Positions 1-5,980 of a DNA stretch of 6,409 nt are shown in pieces (the first letter of the stretch is position 1; every line of letters starts with the position of its first letter). The position numbers and the translations under genes were made by a program. The DNA is taken from the NCBI GenBank assembly GCA_900552775.1, contig USAP01000098.1:1-6409 (forward strand). The letters are read 5' to 3'. Below the pieces are notes generated by a model. That model searched no databases, had not been told where the DNA came from, and worked only from the letters and a program-made list of their open reading frames with translations. This DNA is from an uncultured Eubacteriales bacterium. GTDB taxonomy: Bacteria > Bacillota > Clostridia > UMGS1883 > UMGS1540.

Positions 1-76
1 TGGTGTCGTTGGTCATGAACAGGAACGTGTTGTCCCCGCTCTTGGTGGTCTGCGTGATCGTCGGGAGATGGGTCAG
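1..76 (-). other. Foreign coding scrap at the contig edge, possibly from a sulfatase/LTA-synthase-like membrane protein
   Basis: Read on the minus strand from base 76 down to base 2, this stretch gives 25 open codons, of which 24 end in G or C. It is about 58% GC, while the next 80 bases are about 46%. The peptide includes LPTITQTTKSGDNTFLF followed by MTNDTT. By memory this resembles a segment of membrane-anchored alkaline-phosphatase-superfamily proteins (sulfatase or lipoteichoic-acid-synthase-like) of Firmicutes; that match is a weak inference. The frame differs from that of prmC, which it interrupts. The sharp change in codon use and the loss of PrmC similarity at the same point suggest DNA from another genome or locus, most simply a chimeric contig end. 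Confidence 0.5.
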
Positions 77-800
77 TCTTGCATATTTTGTCGGCTTGTG
101 CGTGACCGCATTCAAAGGCGAGTATACCGCCTTTTTCCAAAGATGTGTAAGCTTTGGATGAAATTATTCGGTAAAACTTTAAACCGTCTTCGCCGCCGTC
201 CAACGCAAGGTGCGGTTCGAAAAGGCGTACGCTGTCATCAAGCTTTTCTATTTCAAATGTTTCAATATACGGCGGATTGGAAAGAATCATGTCATATTTT
301 TCGTTGATTTCGTCGTTTAAAATATCCAAATGCAAGAACTTTGCGCGAACATCATGCCGACGTGCATTTCTTTCGGCAATTTTGAGAGCGTCTTCGGAAA
401 TGTCTGCCAAAGTTATTTCGCATTTTGAATTTTTGGCAATACTGATGCCTATGCACCCGCTGCCGCAGCAAAGATCAAGCACTTTCTTGCCGTCAGCGTG
501 TTTGACGGCAAATTCCGTGAGAATCTCTGTATCGGGGCGAGGGATGAGAACGCTTTCGTTTACTTCGAACAATAGGGAATAAAACTCTTTTTCTCCCGTT
601 ATATATGCTATGGGCATATTTTTCTGTGCCATATATACATATTTTTTATATTCGGATTGCACTTCTTTGCTTACCGCATCAAGCCTTTTAAGGCAAAGTC
701 CCGCCCTGTCTGTTTTAAGTAAAAAACACAAGAGCGCCGCGGCATCTTCTTTGTTTAAAACAGATGCGCCGCCTTGTAAAAGTTCACCAACCGTCACCAT
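3..800 (-). CDS. prmC: Release factor glutamine methyltransferase PrmC (HemK), 3' end lost
   Basis: PrmC uses S-adenosylmethionine to methylate the glutamine of the GGQ motif in peptide-chain release factors RF1 and RF2, in the cytoplasm. The reading frame starts at ATG 798-800 and is open to the left edge. Residues 1-75 form the N-terminal helical domain. IPRPDTE (about 86-92) is the conserved linker motif. VLDLCCGSGCIG (107-118) is the SAM-binding motif I, with Cys-Cys where many homologues have Gly-Thr or Cys-Thr. SNPPYI (174-179) is the catalytic NPPY motif that binds the glutamine side chain. Similarity stops near residue 240 (base 81), just after LAFECGHAQADKIC; the frame then runs into unrelated GC-rich sequence, so roughly the last 35-45 residues are missing. 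A good AGAGG site precedes the start. The start overlaps the stop of the DUF1385 gene by 7 nt, so the two are probably translationally coupled. The active-site half is intact, and I am sure of the family. Confidence 0.93.
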   Translation of the reverse strand, partial: MVTVGELLQGGASVLNKEDAAALLCFLLKTDRAGLCLKRLDAVSKEVQSEYKKYVYMAQKNMPIAYITGEKEFYSLLFEVNESVLIPRPDTEILTEFAVKHADGKKVLDLCCGSGCIGISIAKNSKCEITLADISEDALKIAERNARRHDVRAKFLHLDILNDEINEKYDMILSNPPYIETFEIEKLDDSVRLFEPHLALDGGEDGLKFYRIISSKAYTSLEKGGILAFECGHAQADKICKTDPSPDDHADHQERGQHVPVHDQRH

Positions 801-1699
801 TTATCGTCCTCTTTGTTTCCTGTTATAACGTTTTCCATTGCCGCTATAGCAGCTTCAATCATAGAGTCATCGGGTTCTTTTGTTGTAATATGCTGAAGCC
901 ACATTCCGGGTGCCGATATTATCCTTGTGAAAAGGTTATCCGTTCTGCCGGCAAGTTTGATGAGCTCGTAGCCTATACCTACAATAATCGGTATAAGCAA
1001 AATTTTAAGCACGCTTCTTAAAGCTGCCGGTACCGACGCGGGAATAAACATTGAAACAAATATACTTACAATAAGTACAAGTATCATAAAAGATGTTCCG
1101 CATCTGGGATGAAAACGGCGCATTTTTCTGACATTTTCAACCGTCAGAGGAAGACCTTCTTCATAACAGAAAATTGTTTTATGTTCCGCGCCGTGATACA
1201 TAAATGTGCGCCTGATATCTTTCATAAGCAATGTGCAAAGAAGATAAGCTACGAAAATTATTATTTTCAATACGCCTTCAAAAGTACTTCTGAGTATTCG
1301 CGAGTTATATGCGGCAAGACCGGTCCATTCGTAAAGGCGCGCGGGCAGCCATACAAACAGTCCTACAGAAAGTATAAGCGCCAGCACAACGCTTAAAACC
1401 ATTAAAGCCGAGCTTAAGAAGCCGCCGCTTTCTTTGTCATCTTCTTCAAGACCGGCAATTTCGGCAGAACGCATAAGGCATTTGTATCCGAAACGCAGAT
1501 TGTCTGCCATCATAAAAATTCCGCGTATGAACGGAGTTTTTAACAATGCAGGCTTGTTTTGCCCGCCTGTGGGCCATTTTTCTACAACAAGCTCGCCCTC
1601 GGGATTTCGTACTGCCATTGCAGTTGTTTTCGGACCGCGCATCATAACGCCTTCGATAAGAGCCTGACCTCCTATGCTTGTTTTATGTTTAGTATTCAT
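794..1699 (-). CDS. DUF1385 family membrane protein (YqhQ-like)
   Basis: This is a complete 301-residue membrane protein of the DUF1385 family (YqhQ in Bacillus), whose biochemical function is not established. Family hallmarks are GGQALIEGVMMRGP (10-23), YHGAEHKTIFCYE (168-180), HPRCGTSF (197-204) and the C-terminal PGMWLQHITTKEPDD (264-278). Hydrophobic segments lie at about 97-118, 143-159, 204-224 and 229-250, which fits four membrane passes with the histidine-rich AEHK/HPRC loop between the second and third. That conserved His/Cys/Glu set could bind a metal or act catalytically; this is inference. The start ATG at 1697-1699 has a strong GGAGG site (1705-1709) five bases upstream and a sigma-A-type promoter further up. 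It is the first gene of a two-gene unit with prmC, an arrangement common in Firmicutes. Nothing appears truncated. Confidence 0.95.
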   Translation of the reverse strand: MNTKHKTSIGGQALIEGVMMRGPKTTAMAVRNPEGELVVEKWPTGGQNKPALLKTPFIRGIFMMADNLRFGYKCLMRSAEIAGLEEDDKESGGFLSSALMVLSVVLALILSVGLFVWLPARLYEWTGLAAYNSRILRSTFEGVLKIIIFVAYLLCTLLMKDIRRTFMYHGAEHKTIFCYEEGLPLTVENVRKMRRFHPRCGTSFMILVLIVSIFVSMFIPASVPAALRSVLKILLIPIIVGIGYELIKLAGRTDNLFTRIISAPGMWLQHITTKEPDDSMIEAAIAAMENVITGNKEDDKW

Positions 1700-1729
1700 A
1701 TATGCCTCCGTAATTTTTTCTACTATAAT

Positions 1730-1758
1730 ATTGTAGCACAGTGATGAAAAAAATTCAA
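1730..1758 (-). promoter_or_regulatory. Sigma-A-type promoter for DUF1385-prmC
   Basis: On the minus strand, TTGAAT (1753-1758) and TACAAT (1730-1735) are separated by exactly 17 bases. Transcription would start near 1723, leaving a leader of about 24 nt that holds the GGAGG ribosome site. A-runs on the upstream side, shared with the divergent promoter, could act as UP elements. I see no operator palindrome. Confidence 0.7.
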
Positions 1759-1783
1759 TAGTAAAAAAACTCTTAATTTTTTG

Positions 1784-1812
1784 TTTACAAAAAAAACAAA
1801 ATATGTTAAACT
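1784..1812 (+). promoter_or_regulatory. Extended -10 sigma-A-type promoter for the SLOG gene
   Basis: TTTACA (1784-1789) and TAAACT (1807-1812) are 17 bases apart, and a TG dinucleotide at 1804-1805 makes an extended -10. Upstream are A/T runs at 1763-1769 and 1777-1782. Transcription would start near 1819, right at the AAAGAGG ribosome site (1818-1824), so the leader would be only about 14 nt. The lipoprotein and DUF4432 genes downstream show no clear promoter of their own, so this may drive all three. Confidence 0.65.
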
Positions 1813-1832
1813 ATATTAAAGAGGTTTGATGT

Positions 1833-2297
1833 ATGAAAGAGAAGACATGTTGTTTTACGGGACACCGCGACATTCCGGCGGACAAAGCGGATTATCTGCG
1901 CGATGAAGTACAAAAAGCGATTGAATATATGATGCGGAAAGGGATAACGGATTTCTGGTGCGGCGGCGCCCTCGGATTTGATACACTTGCCGCGGAAGAA
2001 GTGTTAAAATTAAAAGACAATTATCCCGAAATAAAGCTTTTTATCGCAATGCCATGTCCTACGCAGTCTATAGGCTGGAATGAAAAGAATAAAGCGGCAT
2101 ATGACGCAATTGCGGCAAAAGCTGATTCGGTTTGCGCCGTTTCGGATAAATATTATCAAGGCTGTATGCAAAAGCGTAACCGCTTTATGATAGACAACAG
2201 CTCGCGCTGCATAGCGTATTTCAGAAGGGGCAGAGGAGGCACTTACTATACAGTGAAATATGCAAGAGATTGCGGCGTGGAAGTTTATTATGTGTAA
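1833..2297 (+). CDS. SLOG-family protein (DUF1273/YpsA-like)
   Basis: This 154-residue cytoplasmic protein belongs to the SLOG superfamily, Rossmann-like folds related to DprA, YpsA and LOG proteins that bind nucleotides or nucleotide-derived ligands. Visible motifs are CCFTGHR at the N-terminus (6-11, the first beta strand and loop), CGGALGFDTLAAE (43-55, the glycine-rich ligand loop), IAMPCPTQ (71-78), YYQGCMQKRNRFMID (107-121) and GGTYYTVKYA (135-144, a second glycine-rich loop). The length suits a single stand-alone SLOG domain. The start ATG at 1833 lies 8 bases after GAGG. Another ATG at 1829 is out of frame and too close to that site. The molecular role of stand-alone members is not settled; some are linked to nucleotide signalling or defence, but nothing beside this gene supports a defence role. 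It lies 89 bp upstream of the lipoprotein gene and is probably co-transcribed with it. Confidence 0.9.
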   Translation: MKEKTCCFTGHRDIPADKADYLRDEVQKAIEYMMRKGITDFWCGGALGFDTLAAEEVLKLKDNYPEIKLFIAMPCPTQSIGWNEKNKAAYDAIAAKADSVCAVSDKYYQGCMQKRNRFMIDNSSRCIAYFRRGRGGTYYTVKYARDCGVEVYYV

Positions 2298-2386
2298 AGA
2301 GTGAACAGCGCGTAAAATTAAATACGTGCGTTTTCGGTTTTTGAAAATTTTTAAAAGCCGCATCAGGCGGCGGAACGGAGAATTAT

Positions 2387-2806
2387 ATGAAAAAAACAGC
2401 AGCTTTATTTGCGGCACTGTGTATCGCCGTTTCATGTTCGGGCTGTGCAAAAAAGACGAATGCGGAAAACAGCGCCGCGCAGACGCAGAATTTAAACGAA
2501 ACAGGCTTTTCGTATACGGGAAGCTGGATCGCAAAAAACGTAAAAATAAAAAATAACAGAGACGGCTCTATTGAGGCGGTTGCGGCGGGAGTTCTGAAAA
2601 ATTACTTCACGAAAGACTGTGTTATGATTATAAACGAAGACGGGAGCGCTCAGATAGACGGCAAAGAGGTTGAACTTAAAGAAGAAGACGGGAAAATGTA
2701 CATTACATGGGACGGCTCAAAAACATTTATGTTCGATGTTGAGAAAACGGATGACGGTTTTAAACTGATGTACGGTAAATACTTAAGCGTAACATTCGGA
2801 AAGTGA
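2387..2806 (+). CDS. Small putative lipoprotein of unknown function
   Basis: I do not recognise a specific family for this 139-residue protein. Residues 1-20 form a lipoprotein signal: MKK, then a hydrophobic stretch (TAALFAALCIAV), then the lipobox CSGC with Cys20 as the predicted lipidated residue. Cys at the -3 position is less usual than Leu or Val. Residues 21-40 are a polar, Asn/Gln/Ala-rich linker. From about 44 the sequence is a run of short alternating strands with Gly/Asp turns (YTGSW, EDGSAQIDGK, GKMYITWDG, FKLMYGKYLSV), which suggests a small beta-barrel or lipocalin-like domain displayed outside the membrane; this is inference. The start has GGAG (2377-2380) six bases upstream. 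The stop lies nine bases before the DUF4432 start, and the ribosome site of that gene overlaps this stop, so the two genes form one unit. No cysteine pair or enzyme motif is visible in the mature part. Confidence 0.82.
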   Translation: MKKTAALFAALCIAVSCSGCAKKTNAENSAAQTQNLNETGFSYTGSWIAKNVKIKNNRDGSIEAVAAGVLKNYFTKDCVMIINEDGSAQIDGKEVELKEEDGKMYITWDGSKTFMFDVEKTDDGFKLMYGKYLSVTFGK

Positions 2807-2815
2807 GGTTTATGC

Positions 2816-3193
2816 ATGAATAAATATATAGGAAATCCGATGCAGATTCGCGGCGTTGAAGAACACAGGCTTTGCGGAGGAAAAGGCGACGGAATGAGAC
2901 TTTTTCAAATAAGAAACGGAAAAGGGCTTGAAATTACGGTGTCTGCGGACAGATGTGCGGATATTTCAAGACTTACATATAAGGGTGTAAATTTCGGTTA
3001 TTTTTCACCGTGCGGATATGTGGCGCCGAGTTATTACGATTCGGTGGGAGCAGGCTTTTTAAAATCTTTTACCGCCGGTTTTTTCACCACGTGCGGTCTT
3101 ACGGCAGTGGGAAGTCCATGCAATGATAACGGGGAAGAACTTCCGCTTCACGGAAGCATTTCCAATACGCCGGCTGAATATTTATTATACTGA
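2816..3193 (+). CDS. DUF4432 aldose-epimerase-like protein, N-terminal part (gene split by frameshift)
   Basis: This is the first 125 codons of a gene that should run to 3785. It belongs to the DUF4432 group of the galactose-mutarotase-like superfamily, beta-sandwich proteins that bind sugars and, in relatives, interconvert aldose anomers. GLEITVSADRCADIS (38-52), the FLKSFTAGFFTTCGL segment (81-95) and ELPLHGSISNTPAE (108-121) are typical of the family; the His of LHG is a candidate sugar-contacting or catalytic residue by analogy. After NTPAE the frame gives only YLLY and a stop at 3191. The start ATG at 2816 lies 7 bases after GAGG (2805-2808), which overlaps the stop of the lipoprotein gene. 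If the two halves were joined, the protein would have about 323 residues, a usual length for the family. The gene may be a real pseudogene or carry a sequencing or assembly error. Confidence 0.85.
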   Translation: MNKYIGNPMQIRGVEEHRLCGGKGDGMRLFQIRNGKGLEITVSADRCADISRLTYKGVNFGYFSPCGYVAPSYYDSVGAGFLKSFTAGFFTTCGLTAVGSPCNDNGEELPLHGSISNTPAEYLLY

Positions 3194-3785
3194 TGACGAT
3201 AATTTTATATATCTTAAAGCAACTGTCAGAGACGCGGCGCTGTTTGCTCATAAGCTGCTCCTGAAAAGAGAGTACAAAATAAGCCTTTCGAATAACAGCG
3301 TGGAACTTTGCGATACGGTTACAAATACGGGCAGCGAAAAATCACCTTTTATGATGCTTTATCACTGCAATATGGGTTATCCTCTTCTTTGCGAAGATAC
3401 AAAAGTTTATATTGACGCAGGTGAACCTGTACCGCGTAATGTGAGGGCGGCGGAAGGGCTTGATAAGTGCCGCAAAATGGAAAAGCCTCAGAAGGGTTTT
3501 GAGGAACAGTGTTACTATTACGATATGAAAAAGGGACGCGCCGGCGTATTTAACGAAGAAATCGGTGCCGGACTGCTGATTGAATATAATACATCCGAGT
3601 TACCTTGTTTTACGGAATGGAAGATGATGGGAGAGCAAGAATACGTTTTGGGACTTGAACCGGGAAACTGCACTCCTGACGGCAGAGACGTTTTAAGACG
3701 TGAGAACCGTCTGAAATTCCTTGAACCGGGCGAAAAAGCGGTGCATCATATAAAGTTTGAATTAAAAGACAAATTGTTTTTCTGA
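3123..3785 (+). CDS. DUF4432 aldose-epimerase-like protein, C-terminal part (gene split by frameshift)
   Basis: This frame continues the DUF4432 protein after the frameshift. Real similarity starts near base 3180 with IYYTDDDNFIYLKATV, which follows naturally from the upstream NTPAE. The first 18 or so codons from ATG 3123 are an out-of-frame reading of the upstream half, so 3123 is only the first in-frame ATG and probably not a translation start. Family features are the LLLKREYKISL strand, MMLYHCNMGYPLL (a conserved His/Asn/Gly segment of the sugar pocket), RAAEGLDKC, GFEEQCYYYD, and EPGNCTPDGRDVLR near the C-terminus. No stop or other damage is visible across 600 bases of this half, so the lesion is recent or an error. 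The stop at 3783-3785 lies 4 bases before a strong hairpin terminator. The role in sugar metabolism is inferred from the family; the substrate is unknown. Confidence 0.8.
   Translation: MITGKNFRFTEAFPIRRLNIYYTDDDNFIYLKATVRDAALFAHKLLLKREYKISLSNNSVELCDTVTNTGSEKSPFMMLYHCNMGYPLLCEDTKVYIDAGEPVPRNVRAAEGLDKCRKMEKPQKGFEEQCYYYDMKKGRAGVFNEEIGAGLLIEYNTSELPCFTEWKMMGEQEYVLGLEPGNCTPDGRDVLRRENRLKFLEPGEKAVHHIKFELKDKLFF
3176..3182 (+). other. Frameshift point in the DUF4432 gene
   Basis: The upstream frame reads Ala-Glu up to base 3178 and the downstream frame resumes at ATT 3180-3182 (Ile-Tyr-Tyr-Thr-Asp). Changing frame needs either two added bases, giving Glu-Asn-Ile-Tyr-Tyr, or one removed base. The two-base loss fits remembered relatives better, since they carry a residue such as Asn or His before the Ile-Tyr. 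The local sequence gaatatttattatac is a short A/T run prone to slippage. No classic programmed-frameshift signal (slippery heptamer with a downstream pseudoknot) is evident. Confidence 0.75.
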
Positions 3786-3789
3786 TTAA

Positions 3790-3837
3790 AAAATGAGGGT
3801 GCGGCAAAATAAAATTGTTTTGCCGCACCCTCATTTT
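3790..3837. terminator. Bidirectional intrinsic terminator between DUF4432 and recG
   Basis: Bases 3790-3809 and 3818-3837 are perfect inverted repeats of 20 bp with an 8-base loop (taaaattg). The core is GC-rich (GAGGGTGCGGC) and A/T-flanked on both sides. On the minus strand the stem ends in a run of six T from 3793 to 3788, a good terminator for recG, which stops 33 bases before it. On the plus strand the T-run is only the four T of the stem followed by gaaattt, so termination of the DUF4432 unit is probably weaker. The convergent gene order fits a shared terminator. Confidence 0.9.
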
Positions 3838-3870
3838 GAAATTTAGAAGCATAGCGCTTTATGAAGTTAT

Positions 3871-5901
3871 TTAATTTTTTACTGTATTTCCGAAAAGCAC
3901 CGAAATACGTTTTCTTAAATTAATGCTTTCGGGAGACGTCAGGAATTTATCGCGCGACAACAGCTCATCGGCAGCGGCACATGCCTCTTTTAAAACGGGC
4001 ATATCTTCAAAAATATTTGCTATCCGAAGCTCGGGAAGACCGTGCTGTCGGGTGCCGAAAAAATCTCCGGGGCCTCTGAGTTTTAAGTCTTCTTCCAATA
4101 TTTTCAAACCGTCGCAGGTTTCCGTCATTGTTTTAAGTCTTTTTTTGGTAAGAGGCGAATCGGTGTCTGAAATCATAATGCAATATGATTTTTCGCTGCC
4201 GCGGCCCACGCGCCCGCGAAGCTGATGCAGCTGAGACAAGCCGAACCTTTCGGCATTTTCTATAACCATAATATTTGCTTCCGGAACGTTTACGCCCACT
4301 TCTATCACGGTTGTGGAAACCAGGACATCTATACTGCCGCGGCTGAATTTTTCCATTATTTCATCTTTTTCATGTGTTTTCATTTTTCCGTGAATGTACG
4401 CTACATTAAAACCTTTAAAATACTTCTCGGAAATCATCTTGGTGTGTGCTATTACGTTTTTAACGTCAAGTGTTTCGCTTTCCTCCGCCATCGGGCAGAC
4501 AATATATGCTCGGCTGCCGAAAGCCAGCTGCTTTAAAACAAAGCCGTATGCCCTGTCACGCAAGGCGGATTTAACAAAAAATGTATCTGTTTTTTGTCTT
4601 CCGGGCGGCAGCTCATCTATAATACTGACATCAAGATCGCCGTAAATTACATGTGACAGTGTTCTCGGAATCGGCGTTGCGCTCATTACGAGGAGATGCG
4701 GATTTTGTCCTTTTTCGGTTAAAGCTCCGCGCTGTTTTACGCCGAAGCGGTGCTGCTCGTCCGTTACGACTACGGCAAGATTTTTAAACTCGACTTTGTC
4801 GGTTATCAAAGCGTGAGTGCCTATAACAATCTGTGCCGCTCCGCTGAGTATTTCTTCGTAATTTTTTTTCTTGACATTAGGCGTTTGTGATCCTTTGAGC
4901 AAAACAATATTGTATTGCGGAAAAAGTTTTGAGAGAGATTCAAAGTGCTGTACGGCGAGTATTTCCGTGGGGGCCATAAGGGCGCTTTGAAAACCGTTTT
5001 TTGCCGCCGCATACAGTGCCGCGCATGCAACGGCGGTTTTTCCGCTTCCCACATCACCCTGAACAAGTCTGTTCATCGGGGTTTCCTTTTTCAAATCACA
5101 AAATATTTCATTTACTGCTCGCCTTTGTGCGTTAGTCGGAGAGAATGGCAAAAGAGAGAAAAAGTCATTTGGGTTCAATTTTTCAAGAGGTATGCCGGAA
5201 GATGAGCTTTTTCTTGATTTTGCCAAAGCAAGACCGCACCTTAATACAAAAAATTCTTCAAAGACAAATCTTCTTCGCGCTATCATAAAGCTTTCGTTGT
5301 TCTGCGGAAAGTGAATGTTGCACATTGAATAATCTATTGCGGCAAGATTGTATTTGTTTTTTATATCATCGGGAATCGTTTCGGGGATGCAGCCTTTGGA
5401 GGCCGCAAGACATTTTTCGGCAGCCGATGTCATATCACGGGAGGTTAAACCCGCCGTCAGCGCGTATATGGGCACTATTCGCCCTGTATTTTTATTTTCT
5501 CCGGCTTTTTCAAATATAGGAGAATTCATTTCCTTTTTGGCATAAATTGCTTTTACTTTGCCGAAAATGCTGTATTGTCTGCCTTTTATAAATGTATTTT
5601 TCAGATAAGGGTTATTAAACCATGTGCATGTAAGTATGCCCGAACCGTCCGAAAAGTTTTGTTTTGAAACTGTCATATTTTTTTTGATGCGGCTTATACT
5701 CATTTCACCTGCGGGACATACAAGAACAGACGCCTTTTCGCCGTCTTGCAGTTCAAATATTTTTTTGAAATTTCCCCTGTCTTCAAAGGAACGCGGAAAG
5801 CAGTAGAGCATATCGGCGACGGTGAAGATGCCAAGATGTGCCAACCGCTCTTTTTTAACGGGTCCGATTCCTTTTATCGCGCCTATTCCTTCATAAAACA
5901 T
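3871..5901 (-). CDS. recG: ATP-dependent DNA helicase RecG
   Basis: RecG is a monomeric double-strand DNA translocase that reverses stalled replication forks and processes Holliday junctions, D-loops and R-loops. Residue numbers here count from the GTG at 5910. The N-terminal wedge/OB-fold domain spans about 10-160. The helicase core shows GDVGSGKT (285-292, Walker A), the RecG-typical DEQH box (384-387) followed by RFGVKQR, SATPIPRTL (410-418), TTVIEVGVNVPEA (533-545) and QLRGRVGRG (563-571). The C-terminal TRG motif RGPGDFFGTRQHG (612-624) couples ATP hydrolysis to translocation. All key residues are present. I chose ATG 5899-5901 as start (676 residues) because AAAGGTGA lies six bases upstream; the GTG at 5910 would add three residues but sits inside that ribosome site. 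The gene stands alone, divergent from the SGNH gene and convergent with DUF4432, rather than in the fakA/rsmD neighbourhood seen in many Firmicutes. Confidence 0.98.
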   Translation of the reverse strand: MFYEGIGAIKGIGPVKKERLAHLGIFTVADMLYCFPRSFEDRGNFKKIFELQDGEKASVLVCPAGEMSISRIKKNMTVSKQNFSDGSGILTCTWFNNPYLKNTFIKGRQYSIFGKVKAIYAKKEMNSPIFEKAGENKNTGRIVPIYALTAGLTSRDMTSAAEKCLAASKGCIPETIPDDIKNKYNLAAIDYSMCNIHFPQNNESFMIARRRFVFEEFFVLRCGLALAKSRKSSSSGIPLEKLNPNDFFSLLPFSPTNAQRRAVNEIFCDLKKETPMNRLVQGDVGSGKTAVACAALYAAAKNGFQSALMAPTEILAVQHFESLSKLFPQYNIVLLKGSQTPNVKKKNYEEILSGAAQIVIGTHALITDKVEFKNLAVVVTDEQHRFGVKQRGALTEKGQNPHLLVMSATPIPRTLSHVIYGDLDVSIIDELPPGRQKTDTFFVKSALRDRAYGFVLKQLAFGSRAYIVCPMAEESETLDVKNVIAHTKMISEKYFKGFNVAYIHGKMKTHEKDEIMEKFSRGSIDVLVSTTVIEVGVNVPEANIMVIENAERFGLSQLHQLRGRVGRGSEKSYCIMISDTDSPLTKKRLKTMTETCDGLKILEEDLKLRGPGDFFGTRQHGLPELRIANIFEDMPVLKEACAAADELLSRDKFLTSPESINLRKRISVLFGNTVKN

Positions 5902-5906
5902 AAGTG

Positions 5907-5914
5907 TCACCTTT
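5907..5914 (-). promoter_or_regulatory. Ribosome binding site deciding the recG start
   Basis: On the minus strand AAAGGTGA lies with its AGGTG core six bases before ATG 5899-5901. It includes the GTG at 5910, which lacks any purine-rich site at a suitable distance of its own. This favours the 676-residue RecG over the 679-residue form. Confidence 0.65.
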
Positions 5915-5917
5915 TAT

Positions 5918-5946
5918 ATTGTAACATTTTTATATTAAATCGTCAA
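5918..5946 (-). promoter_or_regulatory. Near-consensus extended -10 promoter for recG
   Basis: On the minus strand TTGACG (5941-5946) and TACAAT (5918-5923) are 17 bases apart, with TG in the extended -10 position (TGTTACAAT). Transcription would begin near 5911, inside or at the edge of the ribosome site, so the leader would be about 10 nt. The -35 box lies only 5 bp from that of the divergent SGNH promoter, so two polymerases can hardly bind at once. Confidence 0.8.
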
Positions 5947-5951
5947 TACGG

Positions 5952-5980
5952 TTGACAAATAATTCTTTGCATGTTAGAAT
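5952..5980 (+). promoter_or_regulatory. Near-consensus extended -10 promoter for the SGNH hydrolase gene
   Basis: TTGACA (5952-5957, perfect -35) and TAGAAT (5975-5980, one mismatch) are 17 bases apart, with an extended -10 TG at 5972-5973. Transcription would start near 5987, just before the ribosome site AAAGGG (5989-5994), giving a leader of about 15 nt. This is the strongest-looking promoter in the window. No operator is evident beyond the weak symmetry made by the two facing -35 boxes. Confidence 0.82.

Noticed and set aside
1742..1800. Repeated A- and T-runs as a possible phased curved-DNA or origin-like element
   Set aside because: The runs are centred about 13-16 bases apart, not in phase with the helix, and no DnaA-box cluster is seen. 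UP-element activity for the two promoters is enough to explain them.
1829..1906. Short upstream ATG frame overlapping the SLOG start in another frame
   Set aside because: Only 4 bases separate it from the GAGG site, the peptide is about 25 residues with no features, and the 1833 start is well spaced and gives the family motif at once.
2357..2371. Small hairpin (GCCGC, 5-base loop, GCGGC) before the lipoprotein gene
   Set aside because: The stem is only 5 bp with no T-run, so it is not a terminator. It lies just before the ribosome site and could affect translation slightly, but chance is as likely.
2010..2534. Minus-strand open frame of 174 codons opposite the SLOG and lipoprotein genes
   Set aside because: It crosses two well-supported plus-strand genes and has no recognisable domain. 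It is an antisense shadow.
2812..2823. Tiny ATG frame (Met-His-Glu-stop) just before the DUF4432 start
   Set aside because: The ribosome site is too close to this ATG; it is a by-product of the sequence atgcatg.
3176..3195. Programmed ribosomal frameshift in the DUF4432 gene
   Set aside because: No slippery heptamer, internal Shine-Dalgarno or strong downstream structure is evident, and relatives are expected to have one frame. An indel or error is simpler.
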